A DNA stretch of 64,000 bases from Qipengyuania sediminis (GTDB taxonomy: Bacteria > Pseudomonadota > Alphaproteobacteria > Sphingomonadales > Sphingomonadaceae), in NCBI RefSeq assembly GCF_004358425.1, contig NZ_CP037948.1, positions 682,001-746,000 of the forward strand. The letters are read 5' to 3'. The stretch's first letter is position 1, and each line of letters opens with the position of its first letter. The notes beneath the pieces were generated by a model. That model ran no database searches. It had not been told where the DNA came from and saw nothing but the letters and a program-made list of their open reading frames with translations. Positions 1 through 12,502 of the stretch are shown piece by piece. The position numbers and the translations under genes are program-made.

Positions 1-1809
1 CGGCTCTCCGACTTCAACACCATGTAGCTCGCGAAGCCACAGCGATTGCCCAAGGTGTCCATCAAGCATACCGAGGCGGAAAATCGCCTCGCCCGCCGCC
101 TTGAAGCCCATCGTCATCATCCTGGCGTAGTCGTCGATTATCCCCACCCCGCCAATCGCCGGGGTCGGCAGGATCGCGCTGCCGCCTCCGGTCGCCTTGC
201 TTTCGTTGTAGAGGCTGACGTTGCCGCTCACGATCGGGAAGTCGAGCGCGCGGCAGGCGTCGCCCATGCCTTCGAGTGCGTGGACGAGCTGCGCCATTAT
301 CTCGGGCCGCTGGGGGTTGGCGAAGTTGAGGCAGTTGGTCACGGCCAACGGCCGCGCGCCAACTGCGCTTACGTTTCGGTATGCCTCGGCAATGGCCTGC
401 TTGCCGCCTTCGTAGGGGTCGGCATAGACGTAGCGCGGGGTGCAGTCGGTGGTGATCGCCAGCGCCTTCCGGGTGCCATGGACGCGGACCACGCCGGCGT
501 CGCCCCCGGTCTGCAGCGTGTCGCCGCCGACCTGGCGATCGTACTGCTCGTAGATCCAGCGCTTGGAGGCGAGGGCAGGGCTGGCCATCAGCTTGAGCAG
601 GTCGGCGGCGATGTCGGTGCTCTCGGGCACCTCGCCGAGCGGCTTGACCTGCGCCCAGGCCTTGTACTCCTCCTTCGAGAGATAGGGCCGGTCGTAGAGC
701 GGGGCATCGGCGGCAAGCGGCCCGAGCGGGATATCGCAGACGACCTCGCCCTGCCATTCGAGGACCATGTGGCCCGTATCGGTGACCTCGCCGATGACCG
801 CGAAATCGAGCTCCCACTTGCGGAAGATCGCCTCGGCCATCGGTTCCTTGCCGGGCTTCAGAACCATGAGCATCCGCTCCTGGCTCTCGGAAAGCATCAT
901 CTCGTAAGGCGTCATCCCCTCCTCGCGGCAAGGGACGTTGTCCATGACGAGGCGGATGCCGGCCTTGCCGTTGGTCGCCATTTCGACGCTGCTGGAGGTC
1001 AGCCCCGCCGCTCCCATGTCCTGGATCGCGACGATGGCGTCGGTCGCCATCAGTTCGAGGCAGGCCTCGATCAGCAGCTTCTCGGTGAAGGGATCGCCGA
1101 CCTGTACCGTGGGCCGCTTGGCTTCGGCATCCTCGCCGAAATCGGCGCTCGCCATGGTCGCGCCGTGGATGCCGTCGCGCCCGGTCTTGCTGCCGACATA
1201 GACGATCGGATTGCCCACGCCGGTCGCCGCCGAATAGAAGATCTTGTCCGCATCGGCGACGCCCACAGTCATCGCGTTGACGAGGATGTTGCCGTCATAG
1301 GCCGGGTGGAAGTTGGTCTCCCCGGCCACCGTCGGCACGCCGACGCAATTGCCGTAGCCGCCGATCCCGGCGACGACGCCGCGCACCAGATGCTTCATCT
1401 TCGGATGATCGGGCCGCCCGAAACGCAGCGCATTGGCGTTGGCGATCGGCCGCGCGCCCATGGTGAAGACGTCGCGCAGGATGCCGCCCACGCCCGTCGC
1501 CGCGCCCTGGTAGGGCTCGATGTAAGAGGGGTGGTTGTGCGATTCCATCTTGAAGATGGCAGCCTGCCCATCCCCGATGTCGATCACGCCCGCGTTCTCG
1601 CCCGGGCCGCAGATCACCCACGGCGCCTCGGTCGGCAGCTTCTTGAGGTGGATGCGGCTCGACTTGTAGCTGCAATGCTCGGACCACATGACCGAGAAGA
1701 TACCGAGCTCCACAAGATTGGGCTCGCGTCCGAGGGCGTGAAGCACGCGGGCATATTCCTCCTCGCTCAGTCCATGCTGCGCGACGAGTTCGGAGGTAAT
1801 TCTTGCCAT
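1..1809 (-). CDS. purL: Phosphoribosylformylglycinamidine synthase subunit PurL (3' end beyond window)
   Basis: Large subunit of FGAM synthase, which converts FGAR plus glutamine-derived ammonia and ATP to FGAM in purine synthesis. My reading of the minus strand from the ATG at 1809 gives about 603 open codons to the left edge, starting [13 protein letters not shown]. Recognisable PurL blocks follow in order: [10 protein letters not shown] near the start, the metal/ATP motif KMESHNHPS, then [20 protein letters not shown], and [12 protein letters not shown] further on. The protein should be about 720 residues, so roughly the last 115 lie outside. The start is ten bases after the stop of the upstream membrane-protein gene, so the two are probably co-transcribed. 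Identity is secure from the motifs. Confidence 0.97.
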   Translation of the reverse strand, partial: MARITSELVAQHGLSEEEYARVLHALGREPNLVELGIFSVMWSEHCSYKSSRIHLKKLPTEAPWVICGPGENAGVIDIGDGQAAIFKMESHNHPSYIEPYQGAATGVGGILRDVFTMGARPIANANALRFGRPDHPKMKHLVRGVVAGIGGYGNCVGVPTVAGETNFHPAYDGNILVNAMTVGVADADKIFYSAATGVGNPIVYVGSKTGRDGIHGATMASADFGEDAEAKRPTVQVGDPFTEKLLIEACLELMATDAIVAIQDMGAAGLTSSSVEMATNGKAGIRLVMDNVPCREEGMTPYEMMLSESQERMLMVLKPGKEPMAEAIFRKWELDFAVIGEVTDTGHMVLEWQGEVVCDIPLGPLAADAPLYDRPYLSKEEYKAWAQVKPLGEVPESTDIAADLLKLMASPALASKRWIYEQYDRQVGGDTLQTGGDAGVVRVHGTRKALAITTDCTPRYVYADPYEGGKQAIAEAYRNVSAVGARPLAVTNCLNFANPQRPEIMAQLVHALEGMGDACRALDFPIVSGNVSLYNESKATGGGSAILPTPAIGGVGIIDDYARMMTMGFKAAGEAIFRLGMLDGHLGQSLWLRELHGVEVGEP

Positions 1810-1819
1810 GGCGCGCCGC

Positions 1820-2500
1820 TTAGCGAGCGCGGCGCGCGCCTGCCAGCCCTGCGCCCCGGCGATGGCGCCGGCTTCTCCCCACCCATGCGGCGAGAGCGAA
1901 CAGGATGAGATAGGAGAGAAGCGCGCTGAGCGGGAGCGCGGGGCTGTATGCTCGGGGCTGCGGGCCGAACCAGTTTATCGCCTGAAACGTCAGCAAAGCC
2001 GCGACCAGTACCAGCGCCGGCACGATCGGCCCGCGCGTCCGCCTAAGGAAAAACCAGAACGCGAGCGCCGTCAGCGCCAGTTCCAGCGGGATCGCGACCA
2101 TCGGCTGATCCCACAGCCCCAGCCCCAGCTTTGGCGGTGCGCCTGCCAGCGTCAGATCGGGGCGATGGACGAGCAAGTCCACGAACCAATGCGATAACAC
2201 CACCACAGCAGCGATCCCGCCCGCCATGCGGCTGCGCAGGGCGAAGCCGACCGCCAGGCCGAATCCGGCGGCCCACACGGCGGTACCCGCAAGGCTATGC
2301 GTATAGGGCATGTGATGGAGATCCATCGGGTTCATCGCCGTTATTCCCGGCACCACGCGCATCCGTTCGATCCCGCTCAGAACGAATGCGAAGAAGGCAA
2401 GATCGACCAGCTGCGCCGCCACGAACAGCGTTCCGAGCCGGGGTGCACGCGGGCTGGCCGCGGCAGCGGCGAGCGCGGGGGCGAAATGGCCGATATACAT
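1820..2500 (-). CDS. Polytopic membrane protein of unknown function
   Basis: About 226 residues from the ATG at 2500 ([17 protein letters not shown]). Five to seven hydrophobic segments are visible, for example around [46 protein letters not shown] and [17 protein letters not shown]. Conserved-looking histidines occur in [12 protein letters not shown] and in [12 protein letters not shown], a pattern seen in small membrane proteins loosely labelled metal-dependent hydrolases (YdjM-like); that label is a guess. The frame stays open upstream of 2500, but the extra 58 residues look like random high-GC translation and run toward the divergent xseB promoter, so I prefer the internal ATG. It lies just upstream of purL on the same strand. 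Confidence 0.75.
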   Translation of the reverse strand: MYIGHFAPALAAAAASPRAPRLGTLFVAAQLVDLAFFAFVLSGIERMRVVPGITAMNPMDLHHMPYTHSLAGTAVWAAGFGLAVGFALRSRMAGGIAAVVVLSHWFVDLLVHRPDLTLAGAPPKLGLGLWDQPMVAIPLELALTALAFWFFLRRTRGPIVPALVLVAALLTFQAINWFGPQPRAYSPALPLSALLSYLILFALAAWVGRSRRHRRGAGLAGARRAR

Positions 2501-2608
2501 GGCCTCAGGCCGCCCCTGCGCGCAGCCGCGCCGAAACCATCGGATAAGCCATACCCACCCCCCGCTGGTTTCTTGACCCGGCGCAGGCGTCGGGTCAATG
2601 CTTCGCAC

Positions 2609-2860
2609 ATGGAAGAGGGAACGCCGAAGCTGGCGGAAATGAGCTTCGAAGACGCGCTGCGCGCGCTCGAACACGTGGTACGCCGGCTCGAAAGCGGGGA
2701 GGCGACGCTCGACGAGAGCATCGCTCTATACGAGCGGGGCGAGGGGCTGCGGGCCCATTGCCAGGCCCGGCTCGACGCGGCGCAGGCGCGGATCGAGAAG
2801 ATCGTGCAAGGGGCGGACGGCAAGCCGACGGGCACCGTCCCATTCGACGCGGAGCGATGA
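2609..2860 (+). CDS. xseB: Exodeoxyribonuclease VII small subunit
   Basis: An 83-residue protein matching XseB, the small subunit that joins XseA to form exonuclease VII, a bidirectional single-strand DNA exonuclease. The family hallmark SFEDALRALEHVVRRLESGE, with LDESIALYERGEGLR after it, occupies most of the chain. The ATG at 2609 gives the normal length of about 80 residues. The stop overlaps the start of ispA (ATGA at 2857-2860), so translation is probably coupled; xseB-ispA is a common bacterial pairing. Confidence 0.95.
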   Translation: MEEGTPKLAEMSFEDALRALEHVVRRLESGEATLDESIALYERGEGLRAHCQARLDAAQARIEKIVQGADGKPTGTVPFDAER

Positions 2861-3768
2861 GCGTTCTGACAGTCATGGAAGGCGATATGCTGGCCCCCGC
2901 TTTCGCGCGCGTCCAGGCCGAGATCGACAGCGCCTTCGACGCTTTCCTCCCCGTGCCGCGCGACGGGCGCGCGCGACTGGTCGAAGCAATGCGCCATGCC
3001 GCGATCGGGGGCGGCAAGCGGGTGCGTCCCCTGCTCCTCGCCGCCACGGCGGAGCTTTTCGCTGTGTCGCGCACGTCAGCGATCAACGCGGCTTGCGCCG
3101 TGGAGGCGATCCACTGCTATTCGCTGATCCACGACGATCTTCCCTGCATGGACGACGATGCGCTGCGCCACGGCAAACCCACCGTCCACAAGGCCTTCGG
3201 CGAGGCGACCGCGGTGCTCGCCGGCGACTCGCTGCACGCGCTCGCCTTCGACATCCTGACGCAGCCGGACACCAGCAGCGATCCCTTCTGCCAGGCCGAG
3301 CTCGTTGCCTGCCTCGCGCGCGCCAGCGGGCACGAGGGCATGGCCGGCGGCCAGATGATGGACATGGCGGCGGAGGATGCTGCTTATGACATCGCGCAGG
3401 TGACGCGGCTGCAGCAGCTCAAGACCGGCGCGCTGCTTGCCGCAAGCGTGGAGATGGGCGCGATCCTCGGCCGGGTGCCGCCAGAGGGGCGGGGCCCCTT
3501 GCGTGCCTATGCCCGCGACATCGGCCTCGCCTTCCAGATCGCGGACGATCTGCTCGATGTGGAAGGCGACGCTGCGCTCGCCGGCAAGGCGCTGCGCAAG
3601 GACGAAGGGCAGGGCAAGGCGACCTTCGTCACGCTGATGGGCGCGGACAAGGCGCGCGCGCAGGCGGAGCTTCTCGCCCGTCAGGCAGCCGGGCATCTCG
3701 ACGGCTACGGGCAGGAGGCGCGGCTGCTTCAGGCGCTGGCCCGCTTCATCGTGGAGCGCGACCATTGA
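2857..3768 (+). CDS. ispA: Polyprenyl (farnesyl/geranylgeranyl) diphosphate synthase
   Basis: A 303-residue trans-isoprenyl diphosphate synthase that condenses IPP with DMAPP/GPP to form farnesyl diphosphate for undecaprenyl phosphate, quinone and carotenoid synthesis. The first aspartate-rich motif is DDLPCMDDD (residues 93-101), the spaced form typical of bacterial short-chain synthases; the second is in FQIADDLLD. The GGGKRVRP motif (about 51-58) binds the pyrophosphate of IPP. The start is the ATG overlapping the xseB stop. The stop overlaps the TTG start of coaD, so xseB-ispA-coaD form a tightly coupled group. Product chain length cannot be fixed from sequence alone. Confidence 0.93.
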   Translation: MSVLTVMEGDMLAPAFARVQAEIDSAFDAFLPVPRDGRARLVEAMRHAAIGGGKRVRPLLLAATAELFAVSRTSAINAACAVEAIHCYSLIHDDLPCMDDDALRHGKPTVHKAFGEATAVLAGDSLHALAFDILTQPDTSSDPFCQAELVACLARASGHEGMAGGQMMDMAAEDAAYDIAQVTRLQQLKTGALLAASVEMGAILGRVPPEGRGPLRAYARDIGLAFQIADDLLDVEGDAALAGKALRKDEGQGKATFVTLMGADKARAQAELLARQAAGHLDGYGQEARLLQALARFIVERDH

Positions 3769-4289
3769 GCGCCGGAATAGTCAAACGGATCGGCGTCTAC
3801 CCGGGCACCTTCGATCCGATCACGCTCGGCCATGCCGACATCATCCGTCGCGGCGCCAAGCTGGTCGACCGGCTGGTGGTCGGGGTCACCACCAACCCTA
3901 GCAAGGACCCGATGTTCACGGCCGAAGAACGCCTGGCAATGGTCCGGCGCGAGATCGCGGCGCTCGGCGTCGGCAATGTCGAGGTCGTCGGCTTTGACGC
4001 GCTGCTGATGAAATTCGCTCGTGCCCAGGACGCGAACATTATCGTGCGCGGGCTGCGCGCAGTCGCCGATTTCGAATACGAATATCAAATGGCGGGGATG
4101 AACCAGCAGATCGACGCCGAGATCGAGACGGTGTTCCTGATGGCGGACGTTTCGCTGCAGCCGATCGCCAGCAAGCTCGTCAAGGAGATCGCGCTCTATG
4201 GCGGCGAGATCGCGCCTTTCGTCAGTCCCGCCGTGCGCCAGGACGTCGCGGTTCGGGTCGAGAAAATAGGCCGGTGCGGCGAGGGCTGA
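3765..4289 (+). CDS. coaD: Phosphopantetheine adenylyltransferase
   Basis: A 174-residue nucleotidyltransferase catalysing the penultimate step of coenzyme A synthesis, 4'-phosphopantetheine plus ATP to dephospho-CoA. The N-terminal motif YPGTFDPITLGH (about residues 12-23) contains the T/HxGH nucleotide-binding signature, and NIIVRGLRAVADFEYE and the ISSS-like block PIASKLVKEIA near the end are typical. The only start fitting the family N-terminus is TTG at 3765, overlapping the ispA stop by four bases, which implies weak, coupled translation. Confidence 0.95.
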   Translation: MSAGIVKRIGVYPGTFDPITLGHADIIRRGAKLVDRLVVGVTTNPSKDPMFTAEERLAMVRREIAALGVGNVEVVGFDALLMKFARAQDANIIVRGLRAVADFEYEYQMAGMNQQIDAEIETVFLMADVSLQPIASKLVKEIALYGGEIAPFVSPAVRQDVAVRVEKIGRCGEG

Positions 4290-4363
4290 GCGGCCGGGCC
4301 TCGGCATGGGTTAGCGTTCCTTGTATTCGCGGCTGGGTGACGAGGCCGCTCGTTGGGGGCTGC

Positions 4364-4831
4364 ATGGCAGGCGTGATGACGACAAGACCAGTAGCGAAGG
4401 CCGGTTTGGTGCTCGGCATCGGGCTCGGCGGATTTGTCGACGGCATCCTGCTGCATCAAGTCTTTCAAATCCACGCGATGCTGTCCGCGAAGCTTCCGTT
4501 GACGTCCATGGCCAACATGCAGGTCAATATGACTGCCGATGGCCTGTTTCATGCCGCCCTGTGGCTGACCACCCTCACAGGTGTCATGTTGTTGTTCAAC
4601 GCTGCCAAGCGGCGCGATGTGCGATGGTCGCGCCGCACCCTTTACGGCGCGATGCTGGCCGGCTGGGGGCTGTTCAATGTCGTCGAGGGCATAGTCAATC
4701 ATCACCTCCTCGGACTGCATCATGTCGTGGAGCGTTTGGGACCCTCGGTATGGGACTGGGTCTTCCTCGCCGTTAGCGCGGCGATGATGATCGGGGGTTG
4801 GGCCACCGCCAGGGCAATTGGCAAAGCCTGA
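4364..4831 (+). CDS. DUF2243 family membrane protein
   Basis: About 155 residues from the ATG at 4364 (a second ATG lies at 4376). Four hydrophobic stretches are visible: around LVLGIGLGGFVDGILLHQVF, GLFHAALWLTTLTGVMLLF, YGAMLAGWGLFNVVEG and VFLAVSAAMMIGGW. The histidines in LLHQVFQIH and in NHHLLGLHHV match the small inner-membrane family DUF2243, whose function I do not know. It sits between coaD and a cyclophilin gene, with about 75 bases on the left and 70 on the right, so it may be an independent insertion into an otherwise coupled row. Neither start has a convincing ribosome binding site. Confidence 0.8.
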   Translation: MAGVMTTRPVAKAGLVLGIGLGGFVDGILLHQVFQIHAMLSAKLPLTSMANMQVNMTADGLFHAALWLTTLTGVMLLFNAAKRRDVRWSRRTLYGAMLAGWGLFNVVEGIVNHHLLGLHHVVERLGPSVWDWVFLAVSAAMMIGGWATARAIGKA

Positions 4832-4900
4832 CCTATTCATTGCAGTGACAGCGCTGCGTGCTAGACGGCGCGCAGTTTCAGCGCAGCTACCGGATTATCG

Positions 4901-5596
4901 ATGCTCAAGGCCCTATTCGCGTGCGTAACCCTTGCGGCCCTGGCTGCGGCTCCGGCGCAGGCGATCGGCAAGCGCAAGGATGCCGCGGCCCAGGCCGTGG
5001 CGCCCGCTGACCCGGCGGCGCTGGGGGTCTACGCGCCGGTCAACTTCGATCTGACGCAGGACCGCGAAAACATCTTGTTGCTGGACCTTTCCAACGGGCA
5101 GCGGGTCGCGATCCGGCTGATGCCGCAGTGGGCGCCCGAACATGTCGCGCGGGTCAAGACGCTGGCGGCGCAGGGGTTCTACAACAACGTCGTCTTCCAC
5201 CGCGTGATCGACGGCTTCATGGCGCAGACCGGCGATCCGACGGGGACAGGGCAGGGCGGCTCCAGCCTTCCCGACCTCAAGGCCGAATTCAATCCGCAGC
5301 CGCACCTTCGCGGCACCGTCTCCATGGCCCGCGCGGCGGCGGAAGATTCAGCGAACAGCCAGTTCTTCATCGTCTTCTACCCGCGCTTCAGCCTCGACAA
5401 GAAATACACGGTGTTCGGCCGGGTGATCGACAACATGGCGGCGGTGGATGCGATCCAGCGTGGCGAGCCGCCCGAGAATCCGACCCGGATCGTGCAGGCC
5501 TCGCTTGCCAGTGAAAACAAGCCCGCGCCAGCGACGGCGCAGGTCCCCGCACCCGCGATCACACCGCAGGATCTCAACCGGCCGATCGGGCAATAA
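4901..5596 (+). CDS. Periplasmic cyclophilin-type peptidyl-prolyl isomerase
   Basis: A 231-residue cyclophilin. The first about 20 residues ([21 protein letters not shown]) are a signal peptide with an AQA cleavage site, so the enzyme should act on proline peptide bonds in the periplasm. The catalytic core shows [19 protein letters not shown], then [18 protein letters not shown] and [17 protein letters not shown], all standard cyclophilin blocks including the active-site arginine in FHRV. A proline/alanine-rich tail of about 25 residues follows. Its position between coaD and queA is usual for sphingomonads, to my knowledge. Confidence 0.93.
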   Translation: MLKALFACVTLAALAAAPAQAIGKRKDAAAQAVAPADPAALGVYAPVNFDLTQDRENILLLDLSNGQRVAIRLMPQWAPEHVARVKTLAAQGFYNNVVFHRVIDGFMAQTGDPTGTGQGGSSLPDLKAEFNPQPHLRGTVSMARAAAEDSANSQFFIVFYPRFSLDKKYTVFGRVIDNMAAVDAIQRGEPPENPTRIVQASLASENKPAPATAQVPAPAITPQDLNRPIGQ

Positions 5597-5615
5597 AGCC
5601 GCCGGAAACGCGGCC

Positions 5616-6647
5616 GTGCGTGTCGACCTTTTCGATTTCGAGCTCCCTCCGGAACGGATCGCGCTGCGCCCCGCGCGCCCGCGCGATGCCGCGCGCATGC
5701 TGGTCGTGCGGGGGGAAGGGGCGTTCGAGGATGCCGGGGTGCGCGATCTGCCGCGCCTGCTCCATGCAGGGGACGTTCTCGTCTTCAACGACACCCGCGT
5801 CATTCCCGCGCAGCTCGAAGGGCGGCGCGGGGAGGCCAGGGTCGGCGCGACGCTTCACAAGCGCGTGGACCTGAGGCGCTGGCAGGCCTTCGTCCGCAAT
5901 GCGAAGCGGCTGCGCGAAGGCGACGAAATCAGTTTCAGCGGCGGGGTCTCCGCCATCGCCGAGACGCGCCATGCCGACGGAAGCTGGACACTCGCCTTCG
6001 CGGGGGAGGAGCCGGTCGAGCTGCTGCTCGAGCGCGCCGGGACCCTGCCGCTGCCGCCCTATATCGCCAGCAAGCGCGGGACCGACGCTGCGGATCGCGA
6101 AGATTATCAGACCATGTTCGCGGCAAAGGACGGCGCCGTTGCCGCGCCCACGGCGGCGCTACACTTCACACCGCGTCTCATGTCTGCCCTGCAAGCGGCC
6201 GGAATCGCACATGAAACGCTGACCCTGCACGTGGGTGCCGGCACCTTCCTCCCGGTCAAGGCGGAAGATACCACCGAGCACAGAATGCATAGCGAATGGG
6301 GCCGAATCGAGCCGAATGCCGCTGAACGGCTCAACGCCGTGCGGGCTGCGGGCGGGCGTGTCATCGCGGTCGGCACCACCAGCCTGCGCCTGCTGGAAAG
6401 CGCCGCCGACGACACCGGTACGATCCGCGCGTTCAGCGGAGACACCGATATCTTCATCACCCCCGGCTGTACCTTGCGCGCGGTGGACGGGCTGATGACC
6501 AACTTCCACCTGCCCAAGTCGACGCTGATGATGCTGGTCAGCGCCTTGATGGGTCGCGAGCGGATGCTGGCAGCATACGCGCACGCGATTGCCAGCCGTT
6601 ACCGCTTCTACAGCTACGGGGACGCGAGCCTGCTGCTTCCCGGATGA
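5616..6647 (+). CDS. queA: S-adenosylmethionine:tRNA ribosyltransferase-isomerase
   Basis: A 343-residue enzyme that transfers the ribosyl part of SAM to 7-aminomethyl-7-deazaguanine in tRNA, making epoxyqueuosine. The start is GTG at 5616 ([16 protein letters not shown]), 19 bases after the cyclophilin stop; the frame is open further upstream but that part overlaps the cyclophilin. Family blocks include [29 protein letters not shown] and the C-terminal [18 protein letters not shown]. Its pathway partner tgt lies 2.2 kb downstream on the same strand, separated by a cupin gene and an ABC exporter. Confidence 0.96.
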   Translation: MRVDLFDFELPPERIALRPARPRDAARMLVVRGEGAFEDAGVRDLPRLLHAGDVLVFNDTRVIPAQLEGRRGEARVGATLHKRVDLRRWQAFVRNAKRLREGDEISFSGGVSAIAETRHADGSWTLAFAGEEPVELLLERAGTLPLPPYIASKRGTDAADREDYQTMFAAKDGAVAAPTAALHFTPRLMSALQAAGIAHETLTLHVGAGTFLPVKAEDTTEHRMHSEWGRIEPNAAERLNAVRAAGGRVIAVGTTSLRLLESAADDTGTIRAFSGDTDIFITPGCTLRAVDGLMTNFHLPKSTLMMLVSALMGRERMLAAYAHAIASRYRFYSYGDASLLLPG

Positions 6648-6650
6648 AGC

Positions 6651-7046
6651 CTATTCGCTGGTCCTGCCGTCGAAGTGCTCGTCATCGGCTTCCGCCTGCG
6701 CCTTCGTCTCATGAACCTTGCCGTCGAGATGTTCTGGCGGACCGTAGACGGTATACATTCTAAGCGGCTCGCTGCCCGTCGCGCGGACGTTGTGGCACGC
6801 CCCCTGCGGGACGATCACCACGTCGTCGGCCTGGACGCGGTAGGTCGTGTCATCCACATCCACCTCGCCGCTGCCGGCCTCGAAACGGAAGAACTGATCG
6901 CGGTCGTCGTGCGTCTCCGCGCCGATCTCTTCGCCCGGCTGAAGCGTCATCAGCACCAGCTGGATATTGTGCCCGGTATAGAGCACGCGGCGGAACTTGT
7001 CGTTCGCCTCGGTCAGGCTCTCGATATTGGCGTGATATCCCTTCAT
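6651..7046 (-). CDS. Cupin-domain protein
   Basis: A 131-residue single-domain cupin. The start is the ATG at 7046 (MKGYHANIESL), preceded by an AAGGAG ribosome binding site; the frame is open further upstream but that part overlaps the divergent ABC gene leader. Cupin motif 1 is ETHDDRDQFFRFEAGSG with H46, and motif 2 is VIVPQGACHNV with H85; glutamine (Q51) stands where many cupins have a glutamate metal ligand. The tail after residue 110 is acidic and probably disordered. Stand-alone cupins of this type are metal-binding proteins without an assigned reaction. It ends four bases from the queA stop, tail to tail. Confidence 0.85.
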   Translation of the reverse strand: MKGYHANIESLTEANDKFRRVLYTGHNIQLVLMTLQPGEEIGAETHDDRDQFFRFEAGSGEVDVDDTTYRVQADDVVIVPQGACHNVRATGSEPLRMYTVYGPPEHLDGKVHETKAQAEADDEHFDGRTSE

Positions 7047-7137
7047 GCGCGTCTCCTTGTCGCTGATGGAGCGCGGGGGGAAGGCCCTGGTTCCCCGCGC
7101 GCTTGCAATCGCCCGGGCCCTGCCCCAAGCGCGCGCC

Positions 7138-8078
7138 ATGTCCGAACCGATCCTCGAACTCGTGGGGCTGTCGAAGACCTATCGCGGCGGGCTGAAGGCG
7201 CTCGACGGGGTGGACCTCACTATCCGCAAGGGCGAAATCTTCGCCCTGCTCGGCCCCAATGGGGCGGGCAAGACCACGCTGATCGGCGCGGTATGCGGGC
7301 TGGTGCGGCCGACCGGCGGGACCATGCGCGCCTTCGGCCACGATCTTGCGCACCACTGGCGCGCGGCGCGCCGCCGCATCGGCCTGGTGCCGCAGGAAAT
7401 GGCCACCGACGTGTTCGAACCCGTCATCCGCGCGGTCCGTTACTCCCGCGGCCTGTTCGGGATCGCGCCCGACGAAGCCCGGATCGAGGAAATCCTGCGC
7501 TCGCTCAGCCTGTGGGGCAAGAAGGACGAGCAGATCCGCAATCTTTCAGGCGGGATGAAGCGCCGCGTGCTGATCGCCAAAGCGCTGGCGCATGAGCCGG
7601 AGCTCCTGTTCCTCGACGAACCCACCGCCGGCGTCGATGTCGAGCTGAGGAAGGACATGTGGCGGCAGATCGGCGCCTTGCGGGACAAGGGCGTCACCGT
7701 GATCCTGACGACCCATTACATCGAGGAAGCCGAGGAGATGGCCGACCGGGTGGGCATTATCGACAAGGGCCGCCTGCTGATGGTCGACGAGAAGGCGGAG
7801 ATGATGGCAAAGCTCGGCCGGACGGAGGCGGTCTTCACACTCGCGGCGCCGCTAAGCCAAATGCCGCCGGCGCTCTGCGCGTACTCGCTCGAGCTCGAAG
7901 CTGGCGGCACGCGCCTCTGCTACCGCGGCGGCGACGGGACGGGGAAGGGAAAGGCCGAGGTCGCGGCGATCACCAAGGCGCTGATCGCCGAGGGCATCGA
8001 CTACACCGGCATCGACATGCGCGAGAGCAGCCTCGAAGACATCTTCGTCCAGCTGATCGAACGCGAGGAGGCGGCGGC

Positions 8079-8082
<4 letters not shown>
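7138..8082 (+). CDS. ABC exporter ATP-binding protein
   Basis: A 314-residue ABC ATPase of the multidrug/polysaccharide export type. Walker A is GPNGAGKTT (39-47), the signature is LSGGMKRR, and Walker B is LLFLDEPTAGVD, with the switch histidine in ILTTHYIEEAEEMADRVG. The C-terminal about 80 residues are the extension typical of DrrA/YadG-like subunits. The ATG at 7138 starts at the family N-terminus MSEPILELVGLSKTY. The stop overlaps the permease start (ATGA at 8079-8082), so the two subunits are translated together. The substrate cannot be deduced. Confidence 0.93.
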
Positions 8083-10647
<2,565 letters not shown>

Positions 10648-10688
10648 CGCGCCCTCGTGTTCGCAGCCGCGCCGGGGCGCAAGTGTGA

Positions 10689-10868
10689 TCAGGCGGCGCT
10701 GCGGCCTTGCTTCTCACGCGCCTCCATCACCGTGCCGTTATAGGCGACAAAGCCGCCCGCGGCGTTGAGGAATCCCGCGCCGATCGCATTGGCGAACCGC
10801 TGTGCCTGGGCGATGCTGTCGTACCATTTTCCCGTGCGATGCGGGGTGCGGAACCGGTATTGGGTCAT
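10689..10868 (-). CDS. Small conserved-looking protein, unknown function
   Basis: 59 residues from the ATG at 10868 (MTQYRFRTPHRTGKWYDS); ATGs at 10913 and 10883 are alternatives. The chain is basic and aromatic at the start, then helical (IAQAQRFANAIGAGFLN), and ends AREKQGRSAA. No family is recognised. It lies between the rpsD terminator and the nitroreductase gene on the same strand. Coding is supported by natural-looking composition rather than by a known match. Confidence 0.55.
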   Translation of the reverse strand: MTQYRFRTPHRTGKWYDSIAQAQRFANAIGAGFLNAAGGFVAYNGTVMEAREKQGRSAA

Positions 10869-10936
10869 GGCCGGTATACGCATGAGGCCCCCGGCGCGTT
10901 TCGGGGCAAACATCGATCAATAGCGCACGCCGCATA

Positions 10937-10966
10937 CGAAAAGGGCGGCCCCGCGGAGCCGCCCTT
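10937..10966 (-). terminator. Rho-independent terminator after rpsD
   Basis: A perfect 9-bp stem, AAGGGCGGC at 10941-10949 with GCCGCCCTT at 10958-10966, encloses an 8-base loop. On the minus strand the stem is followed directly by a short U-run. It lies 22 bases beyond the rpsD stop. Confidence 0.85.
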
Positions 10967-10988
10967 GTGTCCTGCGAGATCGCCTGCA

Positions 10989-11603
10989 TCAGCGCGAGTA
11001 GAACTCGACCACCAGGTTCGGCTCCATGGTGACGGGGTACGGCACCTCGTCGAGCTGCGGCACGCGAGTGAAGGTGATCTTATCGGTGCCGTCGGGTGCC
11101 ACGTAGTCGGGGATATCGCGCTCGGCGAGGCCCTGCGCCTCGATCACCAGCGCCATGTCCTTGGCCTTGGCGCCCAGGCTGATGACATCGCCCACGTCAA
11201 CGCGGCGGCTGGCGATATTGCACTTCACCCCGTTCACGCGAATGTGCCCATGGCTGACGAGCTGGCGCGCTGCCCAGATCGTGGGCGCGAACTTGGCGCG
11301 ATAGACCACCATGTCGAGCCGCCGCTCGAGCAGGCCGATGAGGTTCTGCGAGGTGTCGCCCTTCATCCGGCTGGCCTCGAGATAGTTCTTCTTGAACTGC
11401 TTCTCGGTCACGTCGCCGTAATAGCCCTTGAGCTTCTGCTTGGCGCGCAGCTGCAGGCCGAAATCGCTCATCTTGCCCTTGCGGCGCTGGCCGTGCTGGC
11501 CGGGGCCGTAGGAACGCTTGTTGACCGGAGAATTGGGGCGGCCCCAGATGTTCTCGCCCATCCGGCGGTCGAGCTTGTGCTTGGCGCTATGGCGCTTCGA
11601 CAT
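10989..11603 (-). CDS. rpsD: 30S ribosomal protein S4
   Basis: A 204-residue ribosomal protein S4, a primary 16S rRNA binder that nucleates 30S assembly. The N-terminus [20 protein letters not shown] and the block [18 protein letters not shown] are typical of alphaproteobacterial S4. The S4 RNA-binding domain follows ([13 protein letters not shown], then [19 protein letters not shown]). The start is the ATG at 11603; the frame is open 16 codons further but without family similarity. The gene stands alone with its own terminator, as often in this group, rather than in the alpha operon. Confidence 0.98.
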   Translation of the reverse strand: MSKRHSAKHKLDRRMGENIWGRPNSPVNKRSYGPGQHGQRRKGKMSDFGLQLRAKQKLKGYYGDVTEKQFKKNYLEASRMKGDTSQNLIGLLERRLDMVVYRAKFAPTIWAARQLVSHGHIRVNGVKCNIASRRVDVGDVISLGAKAKDMALVIEAQGLAERDIPDYVAPDGTDKITFTRVPQLDEVPYPVTMEPNLVVEFYSR

Positions 11604-11794
11604 GATGTCTGTCCTTCGATTTGCTGGCCCGGCCCGATGGCCGCGCTTCAACCCGGTCTCGCCCGCGCGGCCTATCGCCGCGCGCGATCACCGCTTCACC
11701 GGGATGCGGGATCAAATGCGAGCCGCGCGCTTAGCAGGAGACGCCGAAAAGGCAAGCCTCGACAGCGCGCGGCGTGGCGGGCAGGGCGCGCGCC

Positions 11795-12106
11795 ATGACC
11801 GAAATCTTGCCGCCCGACGATTGCACGACAATGATTGAAGTGCGCGCGGGGGTCGACGCGACCGACCGTGCCCTGATGACGCTGCTCGACCGCCGCTTCG
11901 CCTACATGCGCGCCGCCGCCCGCATCAAGCCCGAGCGCGCGGCAGTGCGCGACGAAGCGCGCAAGGCCGAGGTGATCGCGAATGTCCGCAGCGCTGCATC
12001 GGCACGAGGCTTGCCAGCGGACGACCTCGCCAGGATTTGGGAGCGGCTCGTTGAAGCCTCGATCGCCTATGAGTTCGAAGTCTGGGACCGATCGCGGGAA
12101 AGCTAG
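11795..12106 (+). CDS. Chorismate mutase (AroQ class)
   Basis: A 103-residue all-helical chorismate mutase, converting chorismate to prephenate. The core MIEVRAGVDATDRALMTLL with RRFAYMRAAARIKPER and VRDEARKAEVIANVR has the arginine, lysine, aspartate and second arginine pattern of the AroQ active site, and WERLVEASIAYEFEVWDR ends it. The size also fits PchB-like isochorismate pyruvate lyases, which share the fold. A stand-alone mutase suggests that phenylalanine/tyrosine synthesis is not through a fused P-protein. The gene is divergent from rpsD across 191 bases. Confidence 0.85.
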   Translation: MTEILPPDDCTTMIEVRAGVDATDRALMTLLDRRFAYMRAAARIKPERAAVRDEARKAEVIANVRSAASARGLPADDLARIWERLVEASIAYEFEVWDRSRES

Positions 12107-12117
12107 CCCGAAAGAGA

Positions 12118-12444
12118 TCAGCTGCGCGGGCCACCACGCGCTGCAAGGCTGCGCGCGCCATCCACTCCGAGACTGCGCCGAACGAAGCCGTCGCGGCTGC
12201 GCTTGCGGGCGTTGTCCTGTGCGGCGGCAAGCTCGCTGCCCCGCCGCACTTCGTCGTTTGTCAAGCAGGCGATGCGATAGGCGCGGCCATTGCGCTCGGG
12301 CAAGGTGCCGCAGGTCAGTTCGCGAACCGCACCGGCGGCGATCAAACCGCGCGTTTCTTTCGAGATAAAGATCGCGGGACTTGTGAGGTCGATCTGGGCG
12401 ATCGAAACCACGGAAAGGGCGGCGGACATCAGGAGCATGCTCAT
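12118..12444 (-). CDS. Small secreted protein, unknown function
   Basis: About 108 residues from the ATG at 12444 (MSMLLMSAALSVVSIAQ). The hydrophobic N-terminus of about 18 residues looks like a signal peptide. The mature part has two cysteines (LTCGTLPERNG and YRIACLTNDEVRRG), which could form a disulfide. The C-terminal third is rich in arginine and alanine. I do not recognise a family. The gene is convergent with chorismate mutase, 11 bases away. Confidence 0.6.
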   Translation of the reverse strand: MSMLLMSAALSVVSIAQIDLTSPAIFISKETRGLIAAGAVRELTCGTLPERNGRAYRIACLTNDEVRRGSELAAAQDNARKRSRDGFVRRSLGVDGARSLAARGGPRS

Positions 12445-12502
12445 GTTAAGCACCTTTTGCGGCTGTCGCGCGATGCTAGGCCCAAAATCCGGAAAATGCA
12501 AT

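Noticed and set aside
46..1908. A 620-codon plus-strand frame opposite purL
   Set aside because: PurL motifs are unmistakable on the minus strand; the opposite frame is open only because of high GC codon bias.
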